Under the pieces are notes generated by a model that had not been told where the DNA came from, did not search any database, and worked only from the letters and a program-made list of their open reading frames with translations. From Anaerofustis stercorihominis DSM 17244 (GTDB taxonomy: Bacteria > Bacillota > Clostridia > Eubacteriales > Anaerofustaceae), in contig NZ_DS560019.1 of the NCBI RefSeq assembly GCF_000154825.1, positions 434,001 through 498,000 on the forward strand: 64,000 bases of DNA, read 5' to 3'. This document shows positions 14,637-22,748 of this stretch, one piece after another. Every line of letters starts with the position of its first letter. Position 1 is the first letter of the stretch. A program made the translations under genes and the position numbers.

Positions 14637-15116
14637 TTATTTAGTTCTGTATTTAGCTTCCATTTCAGCCATAACGCCAAGTCTTTCAGTAAATCTTGGT
14701 TCTTTTGAATATTCAGTTTCGATCCAAACTTTAGCTATTTCAGCCATTAGTCTAGGCGCAATAACTCTGGCACCCATTGTAAGGATGTTTAATTTTGTAT
14801 CGCTCTTAGCAAATTTTGCTGTGAATAATTCGTTACAAACAGCAGCTCTTGCACCGGGAACTTTATTGGCAGCTACAGACATACCAACACCGTTGCCGCA
14901 CATTAAGATACCGCCTGTTTCACCTTTTTCATCATTAACTACATCTAAAGCAACCGCTTCAGCGATTTGAGAAAATTGAACAGGAGGTTTTGGCGCATCA
15001 GGTCCTTTATCGATAACCTTGATTCCCCAAGATTCCAATTCTTTAATAAGTAATTTTCTTTCTTCTATTGCAGCATGATCAGAACCGATCGCAATTGTTT
15101 TAAATTGACCTTCCAT
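14637..15116 (-). CDS. RpiB/LacAB-family sugar-phosphate isomerase, altered active site
   Basis: A 159-residue RpiB-fold aldose-ketose isomerase. GSDHAA keeps the Asp/His pair near the start and CGNGVGMSVAANK keeps the catalytic cysteine, but the usual CGTG is CGNG. The region that in ribose-5-phosphate isomerase B carries the ring-opening histidine (SRxHN) reads AKSDTKLN here, and the GGRH segment reads KEPRF. RpiB relatives acting on galactose-6-, allose-6- or tetrulose phosphates also vary at these sites. So the fold is sure but the substrate is probably not ribose 5-phosphate. The stop of the GatD-like gene overlaps its start by one base. Confidence 0.85.
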   Translation of the reverse strand: MEGQFKTIAIGSDHAAIEERKLLIKELESWGIKVIDKGPDAPKPPVQFSQIAEAVALDVVNDEKGETGGILMCGNGVGMSVAANKVPGARAAVCNELFTAKFAKSDTKLNILTMGARVIAPRLMAEIAKVWIETEYSKEPRFTERLGVMAEMEAKYRTK

Positions 15117-16189
15117 TATTTTTCTACTCCTTCTGGGAAGAATAAAATCTTACCAAATAATGTTTTTCTTTCATAATTAGCCTTAAATACTTCTTCAATT
15201 TCGTCTAAAGGATATCTATGAGTGATTATTGGAGAAAAGTCTAGCATACCTTTTTCAAGGAAAGCAACTACGCTTGTCCATGGTTTTCCAGGGAAACCTT
15301 GTTGAATAGCATTCCAAGCACCGTAGATTGTAAGTTCGCTTCTTCCGATTTTTTCAAAATATTCTCTTGGAATAGTAATATCGCCGTATGGGATACCTAA
15401 GTATAATACTTTGGCACCTTTACATCCAAGACCCAATACTTGAGCGGATGTTACAGGAGTACCGCCTGATTCGATAACAACATCAACGCCTCTGCCGTTT
15501 GTTACATCAAGCACACCGTTTCTAGCTGAATCGTAATCATCGATTTTTGAAAGAACCACATCAGTTGCTCCGCAAGCTTTAGCCCATTCAAGTTTTTCTT
15601 CCATGATATCTATAGCAATTATTCTTTTAGCTCCAAATACCTTTGCAGATTGAATAGCAAGTAAACCGATAGGTCCGCAGCCCATAACCGCTACATCATC
15701 TCCGGGTTGCATGTTAAGTTTATATAAACCGTGGAAACATACACAAGTTGGTTCAATTAAAGCAGCTTGTTCAAAACTTACACTTTTAGGAAGTGGAACC
15801 AAGTTTCTTTCAGGAAGTGCGATGTACTCAGCAAAAGCACCGTCTCTAACAGCACCGATAACTTCAAGAGTCATACATCTTGCATATTCACCTTTTTTAC
15901 AGTATTCGCATTCGAAACAAGGAAGTGCAGGACATGCAGTTACATGATCTCCTGCTTTATAACTTGTTACGCCTTCACCAACTTCGGCAACTTCACCGCT
16001 AAATTCATGTCCCCATACCAATGGACCCTTTTCAGGGAATTTAGGTCCTAATTTTGTATATCTTGAAAGGTCAGATCCACAAATACCAACAGCTTTAACT
16101 TTAATTAAAACTTCGCCCGGTTTAACTTCAGGCATTGGAACTTCTTCAAGTCTTAAATCTTGTTTTCCATATAATCTTGCAGCTTTCAT
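15116..16189 (-). CDS. Galactitol-1-phosphate 5-dehydrogenase-like zinc dehydrogenase
   Basis: A 357-residue medium-chain dehydrogenase that resembles E. coli GatD along its length: GICGSDL, GHEFSG, LPCFECEYCKKGEYARC (structural zinc lobe, four Cys), RDGAFAEYI, IEPTCVCFHG, and VMGCGPIGLLAIQ for NAD binding. GatD oxidises galactitol 1-phosphate to tagatose 6-phosphate; related enzymes use other polyol phosphates. It sits between an Rpe gene and an RpiB-like isomerase in one operon, consistent with ketose-phosphate processing. No tagatose-6-phosphate kinase or tagatose-bisphosphate aldolase is in the window, so true galactitol use is not shown. Confidence 0.82.
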   Translation of the reverse strand: MKAARLYGKQDLRLEEVPMPEVKPGEVLIKVKAVGICGSDLSRYTKLGPKFPEKGPLVWGHEFSGEVAEVGEGVTSYKAGDHVTACPALPCFECEYCKKGEYARCMTLEVIGAVRDGAFAEYIALPERNLVPLPKSVSFEQAALIEPTCVCFHGLYKLNMQPGDDVAVMGCGPIGLLAIQSAKVFGAKRIIAIDIMEEKLEWAKACGATDVVLSKIDDYDSARNGVLDVTNGRGVDVVIESGGTPVTSAQVLGLGCKGAKVLYLGIPYGDITIPREYFEKIGRSELTIYGAWNAIQQGFPGKPWTSVVAFLEKGMLDFSPIITHRYPLDEIEEVFKANYERKTLFGKILFFPEGVEK

Positions 16190-16242
16190 TTTATTTCTTT
16201 TCTCCTTATATATTTAAATTAATACAACTTGACACATCAAAT

Positions 16243-16890
16243 TTATGCATCTGCAGCTTTTCTTAAATCGTCTAAGTTCTTAGCAACATCTCCTGTAAAA
16301 GCAAAAGAACCTGCTACTATTACGTTCGCACCGGCATCAACAAGTGACTTAACGTTATCAGCGTTTACGCCTCCGTCAACTTGGATATCAATATCTCTGT
16401 CGCCGATCATTTCTTTAATTTCTCTGACTTTTTCAATCATAGTCGGATTGAAAGCTCCACCGCCGCCACCTGGGTTAACTGTCATAACTAGAACCATATC
16501 TATATCGTCTAATACATATTTAAGTACATCAGGTGGAGTTGCAGGGTTAAGAACAACACCGCATTTAACGCCAAATGATTTAATAAGCATCAAACTTCTG
16601 TGTAAATGTGTAGTAGCTTCGGCATGTACAGTTATCATCTGTGCTCCTGCTTTAACAATTCTTTCAATGTATCTGTCAGGTTCTGTAACCATCATGTGTA
16701 CATCAAAGAATAAGTCTGTATGAGGTCTGAGCATAGCAATTTGGTCAGGACCAAAAGCGATGTTAGGAACGTAATTCCCATCCATTACGTCAATATGTAA
16801 CATTTCTACATTGCAGTCTTCAACTGCTTTGATTTGTTCATTAAGTCTTCCAAAATCAGCTCCGAATATTGAAGGTGATAATTTTACCAT
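16243..16890 (-). CDS. rpe: Ribulose-phosphate 3-epimerase
   Basis: A 215-residue TIM-barrel epimerase with the canonical Rpe start (SPSIFGADF), HIDVMDG, FGP, FDVHMMV, MTVNPG and VDGGV. It is closer to housekeeping Rpe than the two AlsE-like paralogues. The loop after MTVNPG is GGGGGAFN rather than FGGQSF, a change next to the substrate phosphate. It interconverts D-ribulose 5-phosphate and D-xylulose 5-phosphate in the family. First gene of the operon rpe - gatD-like - rpiB-like, transcribed from a promoter at 16931-16958. GGAGAGAAGAAAAA precedes the ATG. Confidence 0.85.
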   Translation of the reverse strand: MVKLSPSIFGADFGRLNEQIKAVEDCNVEMLHIDVMDGNYVPNIAFGPDQIAMLRPHTDLFFDVHMMVTEPDRYIERIVKAGAQMITVHAEATTHLHRSLMLIKSFGVKCGVVLNPATPPDVLKYVLDDIDMVLVMTVNPGGGGGAFNPTMIEKVREIKEMIGDRDIDIQVDGGVNADNVKSLVDAGANVIVAGSFAFTGDVAKNLDDLRKAADA

Positions 16891-16930
16891 TTTTTCTTCT
16901 CTCCTTTTGTTCTATTTGTTTCTTCTCTTT

Positions 16931-16958
16931 ATTATAAGCATTGCTGAAAATTTTTCAA
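16931..16958 (-). promoter_or_regulatory. Promoter of the rpe - gatD-like - rpiB-like operon
   Basis: Minus-strand TTGAAA (16953-16958), 16-base spacer, TATAAT (16931-16936). The -35 region overlaps the 13-base palindrome TGAAAATTTTTCA (16945-16957), a possible operator unlike the GTAAC-type palindromes elsewhere. Confidence 0.65.
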
Positions 16959-17235
16959 GCACTTTTCATTATTTTCCAAAAGAAACTAAAAAAAATAAAA
17001 CAAGCCTTTCGTTATAAATAAAAAGCCTATTTTCTATAACTTTTCTAAGCTTCTTTTACTTATTTTTTATAAAAATAAGTAAAAAATTACAATATATAAA
17101 TAAAATTTATTTTAATTTTATCTATTTTATATAATTTTTAATTGTAAACCGTTATCATTTTTAACAAATAAATAATTGTAATAAAAAATATGAAGTGATA
17201 TGATATTTTAAGACAAATCCAAGGAGGATTTTATT
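16959..17235. other. AT-rich divergent intergenic region
   Basis: Spacer between the divergent rpe operon and the radical-SAM gene. It holds the rightward promoter (17176-17204) and two direct copies of AAGCCT near 17003-17030. The direct copies do not form a hairpin. No gene is visible. Confidence 0.5.
17176..17204 (+). promoter_or_regulatory. Promoter of the YhcC-type radical-SAM gene
   Basis: TTGTAA (17176-17181), 17-base spacer, TATGAT (17199-17204), followed by AAGGAGGATTTTATT and the ATG. Confidence 0.6.
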
Positions 17236-18165
17236 ATGAAAAACTGGAACGGAAAACCTTATTATTCATTGGATTATATGTTAAAAGAACGATATAACAA
17301 AAAAATATATAAAGTAGCCTTAAACGGAGGAATGACTTGTCCGAATAGAGACGGAAAGATAGATACAAGGGGATGTATCTTTTGCAGCAAAGGAGGTTCT
17401 GGAGATTTTGCGGGAAAGGGTATTGATGATATAACGACCCAAATAAATAATCAGGCAGAAATACTAAGGGAAAAAACAAATGCGTCAAATTTCATTGCTT
17501 ATTTTCAGGCATACACGAATACATATGCTCCGACAGATTATTTAAGAAAGATTTATACCGAAGCACTTTCTCACCCCAATATAGTAGCACTCTCCATAGC
17601 AACAAGACCCGACTGTCTCGATAAAGAGGCATTAGATCTATTAGAGGAGCTTAATAATATAAAACCGATTTGGATAGAATTGGGACTTCAAACGATAAAT
17701 GAGAAAACTGCAGAGTATATAAGAAGAGGATATCCGCTATCATGCTTTGATAGTGCCGTAAAAGAACTGAGAAAACGCGGTATTGAAGTAATAGTTCATA
17801 CTATACTCGGTCTGCCGGGAGAAACCAGAAAAGATATCCTTGAAACTATACATTATTTAAACAATAAAGACATCCAGGGAATCAAACTTCAGCTCCTACA
17901 TGTTTTAAAAGATACTGATCTGGCAAAAGAGTATGAATTGAATAAATTTGAAGTCTATACAATGGAAGAATATATAGACACTGTGATAGACTGCGTTGAG
18001 CATTTATCAAACAATATCGTTATCCATAGGATTACGGGAGACGGTCCAAAAAAGATCTTGATTGCTCCTTTATGGAGCGGAAACAAGAAATCAGTATTAA
18101 ACTCTCTTCACCATGAATTTAAAGTAAGACAAGCTTATCAAGGGAAGAAATGCAAACAAAAATAA
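17236..18165 (+). CDS. YhcC-type radical-SAM protein (TIGR01212 family)
   Basis: A 309-residue radical-SAM protein. The cluster motif is CPNRDGKIDTRGCIFC, the longer-spaced form typical of YhcC/TIGR01212, which resembles Elp3-type radical-SAM domains. Other family marks are FQAYTNTYAP, ATRPDC, ELGLQTIN and HTILGLPGE. The biochemical role of the family is unsettled; tRNA modification has been suggested by its Elp3 likeness. It is a monocistronic gene inside the sugar locus and probably unrelated to it. Confidence 0.85.
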   Translation: MKNWNGKPYYSLDYMLKERYNKKIYKVALNGGMTCPNRDGKIDTRGCIFCSKGGSGDFAGKGIDDITTQINNQAEILREKTNASNFIAYFQAYTNTYAPTDYLRKIYTEALSHPNIVALSIATRPDCLDKEALDLLEELNNIKPIWIELGLQTINEKTAEYIRRGYPLSCFDSAVKELRKRGIEVIVHTILGLPGETRKDILETIHYLNNKDIQGIKLQLLHVLKDTDLAKEYELNKFEVYTMEEYIDTVIDCVEHLSNNIVIHRITGDGPKKILIAPLWSGNKKSVLNSLHHEFKVRQAYQGKKCKQK

Positions 18166-18179
18166 ACTATTCTTAATAA

Positions 18180-18211
18180 AAAAGCTGCTCACAAATTTGT
18201 GAACAGCTTTT
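18180..18211 (+). terminator. Bidirectional intrinsic terminator
   Basis: Long stem AAAAGCTG-c-TCACAAA/TTTGTGA-a-CAGCTTTT with one mismatch, A-rich before and TTTTAAAA after. It separates the convergent radical-SAM and SIS genes. Confidence 0.85.
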
Positions 18212-18235
18212 AAAATACTGATTATACATTTGTAT

Positions 18236-18847
18236 CTATTTTTCAAACTCGTCTTTTAATTTTTCTCCCCAAGCTCCGCCTTGATGATAGAAAAGTACTT
18301 GTTCTCTTGTAACACCTCTTATTTCTTCACTAACCATAGCAAGAGCGTCACCCATAGCAAGAGTGTTCGTTGTTGAAGTCGTAGCATTTACTCCTGTAGG
18401 ACAAGCTTCTTTTTCTACTCCTATGTATAACGCCACATCACATAATTTAGCAAGTGTGGATTCCGTATTACCCGTTAAACAGATAGCCTTTGCACCTATA
18501 GTCTTAGCCGAAGGGATTACCAATTCTTTTAAAATAGTTGTTTCCCCGCTGTTAGATATTGCAATAATCAAATCATTGGGCTGTATAGCACCGATATCCC
18601 CGTTCTCACAGTTATATGCACTTAGGAAAAAAGCAGGCTTTCCTGTACAGCAAAGAGTAGCCGCTATCTTTCGGCTTATAAGTCCCGATTTTCCTGTACC
18701 CGTCAATATTATTTTGCCCTTGCACTCGGTTATCATATCCACAGCTTTGACGAAATTATCGTCTAAACTGTCCATTAGTCTTCCAAGTTCATATCTTTCC
18801 ATTTCAATAACTTTTTTACCTTTTTGTAAAATCTCGTTTTTTTCCAT
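18236..18847 (-). CDS. SIS-domain sugar-phosphate isomerase, KpsF/GutQ-like, without CBS domains
   Basis: A 203-residue single SIS domain. The pattern TGTGKSGLISRKIAATLCCTGKPA and ISNSGETTIL is that of D-arabinose-5-phosphate isomerases (KpsF, KdsD, GutQ), which interconvert D-ribulose 5-phosphate and D-arabinose 5-phosphate. The C-terminal CBS pair of KpsF is absent, and the HPxEAxHGD loop reads SAYNCENGD, so the loop histidines are missing. GutQ lies in the E. coli sorbitol operon, a parallel to its place here next to a polyol PTS. A 6-phospho-3-hexuloisomerase role is less likely but not excluded. Confidence 0.78.
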   Translation of the reverse strand: MEKNEILQKGKKVIEMERYELGRLMDSLDDNFVKAVDMITECKGKIILTGTGKSGLISRKIAATLCCTGKPAFFLSAYNCENGDIGAIQPNDLIIAISNSGETTILKELVIPSAKTIGAKAICLTGNTESTLAKLCDVALYIGVEKEACPTGVNATTSTTNTLAMGDALAMVSEEIRGVTREQVLFYHQGGAWGEKLKDEFEK

Positions 18848-18885
18848 GATTATATATCCTTTGTTTAATTTATTTATACATCTTT

Positions 18886-18914
18886 ATTATATTCATGATT
18901 ACACCTTTTTTCAA
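18886..18914 (-). promoter_or_regulatory. Promoter of the SIS isomerase gene
   Basis: Minus-strand TTGAAA (18909-18914), exact 17-base spacer, TATAAT (18886-18891). Confidence 0.75.
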
Positions 18915-19145
18915 TAACTTTCGTTTCGATACTAAAAATAACCGATAATATTTATTACTTGTATATTTATCCTCATTAAAATACATTTTACAAACATAAA
19001 TCTTATTTTATCCTACTTAACTTCAATAAATATTTTATTCTTTATATAACTTCATTTTTGTAAATCACAATTGACAATAATACATGCAGCACTTGATTGA
19101 ACAGAAAAGACGTGTTTGATAATTTAAAGATAAGAGGTGGGAAAC

Positions 19146-21296
19146 ATGGAACTAAATAACAGATGTTTCAAAATTTTAAGAACACTTTTTGAGAAAGACG
19201 ATTATGTCTCCGTAAAGAGTCTAAGCAAAGAACTTGACTGCTCCGAAAGAATAATCAGATACAACGTAAATAAAATCGAAGAATATTTGAGAAATAAAAA
19301 ATATTCATTTCTTTACAGAGATTATAAAAAAGGATTATTAGTCATAAAAAACAAACAATCTCAAGATTTTTATAATAACTATTTGAATATATCACACCCT
19401 TACGAATATAAGTATTCGGCGGAAGAAAGGTGTTCGTTCATAATCGGATATTTATTAAAGAGAAACGGATATATATCTATAGAAAAATTATCAAACGAAT
19501 TATCGACTTCAATAAGTACGATAACGAAAGATTTGGAAAATGCAGAAAAATGGCTTGAAGATAAAAATACAAAACTTATAAAAAAAGCGGGAAAAGGAAT
19601 TTCAATACAAATCGATGAAATAAAAAGACGTGCTTTATACAGAGAACTGACAGATGAAGTATTAACACCTTCATACGTAATCAATTACATAAGCAATATA
19701 TCTTTAAAGGAAAGAGCAAACACGATACTGCTTGATGATTTATTCAAAGATCTTGACAGAGAATTCCTAATCGGACAAATACAACACCTTGAAAAAGAGC
19801 TGGGAGAAATATTTTCAGATGAAACATTTTCTTCACTCCTAATACATTTATCAATAATCGTGTACAGAGTATCAAGGAACTGTTCATTAAAAGAAATCAC
19901 AGGAGAAACAACTTTAAATAACAGCATTGAATACACACTTACTTCTCAAATCATAGAGAATATAAATACTCGTTTTACTATAACCATACCAAGCGAAGAA
20001 ATCTATTACTTTACAGTACATCTGCTTGGAGCAAAAGTAATCACAAAAAACACAAAATACAAATTCAATGAGACAGAAGCGATAATAATCAGAAATATTG
20101 CTACAAAAATGGTCGAAGAAATAGGCAATTTATACGCAGTGGATTTTAAAGAAAAGAAAGAGGACGTAATAGACGGTCTAATAACGCATTTAATACCTAC
20201 AGTGTACAGAATCAAATATAAAAAAAGGATATTAAATCCCATTTATCCCGAAATGGAGCAGAAATATTCCGACCTTCTGGGAAATACAAAAATCGTATGC
20301 AGACATTTAAGTGAGTACTGCAAGGAAGAAATCAACGAGCAGGAAGTTTCGTATATAGCAATGCACTTTTTAGCCGCACTTCACAGTAAGCTAAACGAAA
20401 AAACGGATATGCCAAAGGCAATCGTAGTATGCGGATCCGGATACGGAACAGCACAAGTAGTGGCAATGCAGCTTTCTTCATTGTTTAGCGTTGAAATAAA
20501 AGCAATCGTTTCTCAAAGAGAAATAATAAATTTGGATAAAAACAACCAAAATTTTGACTACATAATAAGTACCGTTGAAATTGCTAATTTAAGCAAAGAC
20601 GAATATATAAAAATAAGTCCTATGTTTAACCACAATGACTTTTTAGAAATCAATAAACATTTAAGGGCAAAATTTATCAAAAGTAAAATCGATTATAGCC
20701 AATTGGAGCTTGCCGGAAAAATTGCAGAAATATCAATGAAGTACAGACCCAAAGTAAATAAACTTCAGCTCCAGTATGAAATATTATTGGAACTTATAAA
20801 TCAAAACAGAAATAATGCACCGGAATATACGAACGAAAGTGAAATAAATTTAAAAGATTTGATCACACCGTCATTTATAAGACTTAATGAACTCTGCGGT
20901 ACCTGGCAGGAAGCAATAATCAAAGGAACTAAAATACTTGAAGAAAAAAACTTTATAACAGATGCGTATAAAGTCGCAATAATCAAAAGCATAGAGGAAA
21001 TGGGTCCTCAAATGGTAATAGTACCGGGAATAGTCCTCGCTCATTTAGCACCGGGGAAATACTGTAAAAAGCTGGGGTTTTCCATTACGACGCTGAAGAA
21101 ACCCGTTATATTCGGATTTCCCAGACACGACCCCGTAAAAGTTGTGATAACACTGTCTCTGGTAAATGAGAATACCTATAAGAAGGCTCTTATGCAGTTA
21201 TTCAATATATTACAAAACAAAAACACAAGAAGCGTGCTAATAAATGCAACGAACAAAAATGAAATACTGGACTTAATAAAACAATATTCATCATAG
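19146..21296 (+). CDS. PRD-domain transcriptional activator with EIIB and EIIA domains (LicR/MtlR type)
   Basis: A 716-residue regulator. Domains in order: HTH (about 5-60), second HTH (85-150), PRD1 (185-285) with His in LLIHLS and FTVHLLG, PRD2 (300-405) with His in LITHLIP and IAMHFLAAL, a galactitol-type EIIB (about 420-505; VVCGSGYGTAQ with the cysteine kept) and a type-2 EIIA (about 570-716; VLAHLAPG with the histidine). Such proteins sense PTS phosphorylation state and activate the adjacent operon. I chose ATG 19146, behind GAGGTGG; a GTG three codons earlier is part of that site. It heads the operon that encodes dehydrogenase, EIIB, EIIC, aldolase and EIIA. Confidence 0.9.
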   Translation: MELNNRCFKILRTLFEKDDYVSVKSLSKELDCSERIIRYNVNKIEEYLRNKKYSFLYRDYKKGLLVIKNKQSQDFYNNYLNISHPYEYKYSAEERCSFIIGYLLKRNGYISIEKLSNELSTSISTITKDLENAEKWLEDKNTKLIKKAGKGISIQIDEIKRRALYRELTDEVLTPSYVINYISNISLKERANTILLDDLFKDLDREFLIGQIQHLEKELGEIFSDETFSSLLIHLSIIVYRVSRNCSLKEITGETTLNNSIEYTLTSQIIENINTRFTITIPSEEIYYFTVHLLGAKVITKNTKYKFNETEAIIIRNIATKMVEEIGNLYAVDFKEKKEDVIDGLITHLIPTVYRIKYKKRILNPIYPEMEQKYSDLLGNTKIVCRHLSEYCKEEINEQEVSYIAMHFLAALHSKLNEKTDMPKAIVVCGSGYGTAQVVAMQLSSLFSVEIKAIVSQREIINLDKNNQNFDYIISTVEIANLSKDEYIKISPMFNHNDFLEINKHLRAKFIKSKIDYSQLELAGKIAEISMKYRPKVNKLQLQYEILLELINQNRNNAPEYTNESEINLKDLITPSFIRLNELCGTWQEAIIKGTKILEEKNFITDAYKVAIIKSIEEMGPQMVIVPGIVLAHLAPGKYCKKLGFSITTLKKPVIFGFPRHDPVKVVITLSLVNENTYKKALMQLFNILQNKNTRSVLINATNKNEILDLIKQYSS

Positions 21297-21331
21297 CCAA
21301 TAAAAATATAAAAAATAAAGGAGGAATTATT

Positions 21332-22378
21332 TTGAAAGCGGCAATATTTTACGGACTAAATGACATCAGGATCGAAGAGAGAGAAATGCCAAAATGCCCT
21401 AAAGGCGGACTTATCATGAAAGTTTGCTACGTTACTACCTGCGGTACGGACGTAAAGAGGTATAAGCGACCTTATGCAATAGACAGAGGTCAAGGAGAGT
21501 ATCCGATATTCGGCCATGAAGCAAGCGGACTTGTTTACAAAGTAGATGAAGAATGTAAAGATTTTAAAGTTGGAGACAGAATAGTAGCCCATGACGCAAC
21601 AGCCTGCGGGAATTGTTACTGGTGCAAAAAAGGTTTAAGCAATATATGTCCGAACATGACAAGGCTTGGAGGGACATGGACTGAATACATAGCTGTGGAT
21701 AAAAAGATATTAGAAAAAAATACTTTTAAAGTTCCAAACAATGTTCCGTTGGAACTTGCGCCGGCAGTGGAACCTATGGCATGTGCCATGCACTGCGCAG
21801 AAGCGGCTAATGTAAGACTCGGTGACTATGTAGTCGTAAACGGAGCGGGACCGTTGGGGCTTGGGATAATAAGATATGTATCAGCAATGGGTGCACAGGT
21901 AATAGCCTGTGACATGAGCGAATTCAGATTAGAAATGGCAAAAAAAATGGGAGCTAAATGGACTGTCCATGTTACGGAAGAACTGGATCAAATCAAGGCA
22001 GTAAGAGCATTAACACCGAACGAAAGAGGCTGTGATGTTGCGATTGAAGCGGTAGGGCTCCCAAAGACATGGGAACTAACAATACCTATGGCACGAAAAG
22101 GAGGATTGGTACTTGAATTTGCGGGATGTGCTCCGGGAACGAGTATAACAGTAGACACCGCCCTACTTCATTACTCCGAACTTACAATCAAGGGTCTGTT
22201 CCATACGACACTACAACAAATACAAATGGCATTTGATTCTATCGTGAACGGACTTATCCCAAGAGATGTGATGATAACTGGGAATTATACACTGGATAAT
22301 TGTATACAATCTCTCGAAGACCATTCAAATCAAATAGGTATCAAAAATTTAATCAAAATAGCAGACGAAACTCTATAA
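21332..22378 (+). CDS. Zinc-dependent polyol (phosphate) dehydrogenase
   Basis: A 348-residue medium-chain dehydrogenase that starts with TTG behind GGAGGAATTATT. Catalytic zinc ligands lie in TTCGTDV and GHEASG, the structural zinc lobe is CGNCYWCKKGLSNIC, and NAD binds at VNGAGPLGLG. It follows the PRD regulator by 35 bases and precedes the EIIB and EIIC genes, so it most likely oxidises the polyol phosphate made by this PTS. The sequence MACAMHCAEAANV replaces the usual substrate-pocket segment of sorbitol dehydrogenase. The substrate is undetermined. Confidence 0.84.
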   Translation: MKAAIFYGLNDIRIEEREMPKCPKGGLIMKVCYVTTCGTDVKRYKRPYAIDRGQGEYPIFGHEASGLVYKVDEECKDFKVGDRIVAHDATACGNCYWCKKGLSNICPNMTRLGGTWTEYIAVDKKILEKNTFKVPNNVPLELAPAVEPMACAMHCAEAANVRLGDYVVVNGAGPLGLGIIRYVSAMGAQVIACDMSEFRLEMAKKMGAKWTVHVTEELDQIKAVRALTPNERGCDVAIEAVGLPKTWELTIPMARKGGLVLEFAGCAPGTSITVDTALLHYSELTIKGLFHTTLQQIQMAFDSIVNGLIPRDVMITGNYTLDNCIQSLEDHSNQIGIKNLIKIADETL

Positions 22379-22397
22379 AAGAAAGGAGGAATATAAA

Positions 22398-22715
22398 ATG
22401 AAAAAAGTAAAAATATTGGTAGCCTGCGGAAGCGGAATAGCTACATCATCTTATGCAGAAGCAGCAGTTAAAGATATTGCTAAGAATGCGGGAGTATCAA
22501 TAGACATTTCAAAAAGCACGATACAAGAAGCGGAAACAAAATCAAATGCCTTTGATATAGTACTGTTCACATCAAGCAACTGGAATAATTTTATCCATGA
22601 AGAAAATATAAGCTGTCCGGCATTATCCGTAGCTTCATTGATAACAGGATTTGAAGAAGAAGAAACAAAGGAAAAATTAACAGAAATATTAAAAAAAATC
22701 AGTAGTGAAGATTAA
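22398..22715 (+). CDS. PTS EIIB component, galactitol family
   Basis: A 105-residue EIIB with LVACGSGIATSS; Cys10 is the acceptor. It is more divergent than the other EIIBs in the window: the C-terminal half reads FTSSNWNNFIHEENISCPAL where the others have GTTDIPGD...LNG. Its EIIC follows 33 bases later and the dehydrogenase ends 19 bases before, so this is the dedicated EIIB of the regulated operon. GAAAGGAGGAATATAAA is the ribosome-binding site. Confidence 0.87.
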   Translation: MKKVKILVACGSGIATSSYAEAAVKDIAKNAGVSIDISKSTIQEAETKSNAFDIVLFTSSNWNNFIHEENISCPALSVASLITGFEEEETKEKLTEILKKISSED

Positions 22716-22748
22716 TAACATCTTAAAAATTCAATAAGGAGGAAAACA

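Noticed and set aside
16990-17035. Two AAGCCT copies thought to be a terminator stem
   Set aside because: They are direct, not inverted, repeats and cannot form a hairpin.
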